Origin: Flagellimonas chongwuensis
GTDB taxonomy: Bacteria; Bacteroidota; Bacteroidia; Flavobacteriales; Flavobacteriaceae
Length of the DNA stretch: 64,000 nucleotides
Direction: 5' to 3'
Assembly (NCBI RefSeq): GCF_013376415.1
Contig: NZ_WYET01000008.1
Coordinates: 1-64,000 of the forward strand
Position numbers and translations under genes: made by a program. Every line of letters starts with the position of its first letter. Position 1 is the first letter of the stretch. The notes beneath the pieces were generated by a model. It did no database searches. It worked only from the letters and a program-made list of their open reading frames with translations, and was not told where the DNA came from. Shown piece by piece: positions 63,385 to 64,000 of this stretch.

Positions 63385-64000
63385 ATGAAGATTTTATATC
63401 GAATGGTTATTGCGGCAATGGCTGTTTTAGGCCCGGTGGGCTGTAGTACTAAAAAAGAACAAGAACAGAAAGAAGTAGTTTCCAAGGAACCCTTGAGCAT
63501 CATTTTTATGATTGGTGACGGAATGGGTGTGCCACAAGTCTCATCCGCCTATTATTTTGGCGACAGCTTGCCGAATTTTTCACGGTTCAAACAAATTGGG
63601 TTTCACCAAACGTCCGCAACGGATTACACTATTACCGATTCGGCCGCAGGGGCCACGGCCTTCTCGACTGGAGAGAAAACCTATAAAAGAGCCATAGGAG
63701 TGTCTTCGGATTCCCTTCCAAAAGAAACCATTTTAGAGCAACTTAAGGAGCAAGGATATCAAACCGGGTTAATAAGTCTCACCACCATAACACATGCAAC
63801 ACCTGCCAGTTTTTATGCACACGTCACAGACCGTGACATGCACGAGGAAATTGCAGCTCAGTTGATAGATGCCGAAGTCGATTTTTTTGCTGGAGGAGGT
63901 AAAAAGTTTTTCCGCCAAAGAGAAGATGGCAAAGACCTTTTTGCCGAGTTACTGTCCAAGAACTATCATTTGGATACCTTAGGGCTTTCAAAACCCGAAA
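63385..64000 (+). CDS. Alkaline phosphatase lipoprotein, 5' part (cut by window end)
   Basis: The 205 codons visible start MKILYRMVIAAMAVLGPVGC, a lipoprotein signal with Cys at residue 20. The PhoA-family core is clear: the metal-binding FMIGDGMGVPQVSSA, the phosphorylated serine in the TDSAAGATAFSTGEK motif, and THATPASFYAHVTDRD with further metal ligands. It hydrolyses phosphate monoesters outside the cytoplasm. Position 82 bp after the SusD-like gene suggests it releases phosphate from, or prepares, the substrate of that uptake system. The rest of the gene lies beyond the right edge. Confidence 0.92.
   Translation, partial: MKILYRMVIAAMAVLGPVGCSTKKEQEQKEVVSKEPLSIIFMIGDGMGVPQVSSAYYFGDSLPNFSRFKQIGFHQTSATDYTITDSAAGATAFSTGEKTYKRAIGVSSDSLPKETILEQLKEQGYQTGLISLTTITHATPASFYAHVTDRDMHEEIAAQLIDAEVDFFAGGGKKFFRQREDGKDLFAELLSKNYHLDTLGLSKPE

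Overview
The window is chromosomal DNA of a Bacteroidota bacterium, almost certainly a marine-type member of the Flavobacteriaceae (a Muricauda/Allomuricauda-like genus is a guess). The evidence is lineage-typical content: type IX secretion partners (a gliding-motility-type C-terminal sorting domain next to a PorP/SprF protein), SusC/SusD and FecI/FecR pairs, DUF4295 beside rpmB-rpmG, DUF5916, a two-gene SurA-like set before moxR, and promoters of the TTG-N19-TAnnTTTG type. No plasmid, prophage, transposase, CRISPR array or rRNA operon is visible. Gene density is high, with several operons of overlapping genes and several convergent pairs that share stop bases.

Layout. 1-5605: a surface module made of the 3' part of a giant modular repeat protein, a secreted Ca-binding-repeat protein with a type B T9SS sorting domain, and a PorP/SprF outer-membrane protein. 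5663-7874: idi, a PTPS-family protein, class I phosphomannose isomerase and a small helical protein. 7871-18896: mixed single genes (lipoprotein, DUF819 transporter, DUF5916 outer-membrane protein, S1/P1 nuclease, AraC regulator, MOSC protein, an ECF sigma factor with a membrane partner, DoxX protein, unknown membrane protein). 18991-24279: htpG, a TetR-like regulator with an AarF/UbiB kinase, and a FabH-type ketosynthase. 24395-31168: TonB receptor, CoA-binding protein, Na/solute symporter, recR and a lipoylated E2 acyltransferase. 31239-34245: tight run of exonuclease, FAH hydrolase, Hpt protein and CinA. 34320-40690: rpmB-rpmG-DUF4295, ftsY, then a repeat lipoprotein and an amidase before rimO. 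40687-42547: serine hydrolase operon (minus). 42664-45884: two periplasmic PPIase-type proteins and MoxR. 45989-49460: aconitase and two tandem thioredoxin-like proteins, the first lacking both redox cysteines.

49461-53118 (minus) is a carotenoid operon in the order regulator-crtI-crtB-crtZ. The regulator is a MerR-type protein that keeps the Wx9EH and ExHxxG motifs of CarH-type adenosylcobalamin photoreceptors, so the cluster reads as a light-induced photoprotection unit. 53258-56087 (minus) holds an AGCS amino-acid:sodium symporter and an unrecognised membrane protein, followed by a tRNA-Leu(GAG).

56493-64000 is a nutrient-uptake locus: FecI-type sigma factor, FecR anti-sigma factor, SusC-type receptor with an STN signalling domain, SusD-type lipoprotein, and a lipoprotein alkaline phosphatase cut by the window end. 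The gene order suggests substrate-induced uptake of a phosphorylated compound or phosphate scavenging. I see no wholly new defence or mobile system. The most interesting items are the recombining repeat adhesin, the cysteine-less thioredoxin paralogue, the CarH-crt operon, the phosphatase-linked SusCD locus, and several non-coding hairpins.
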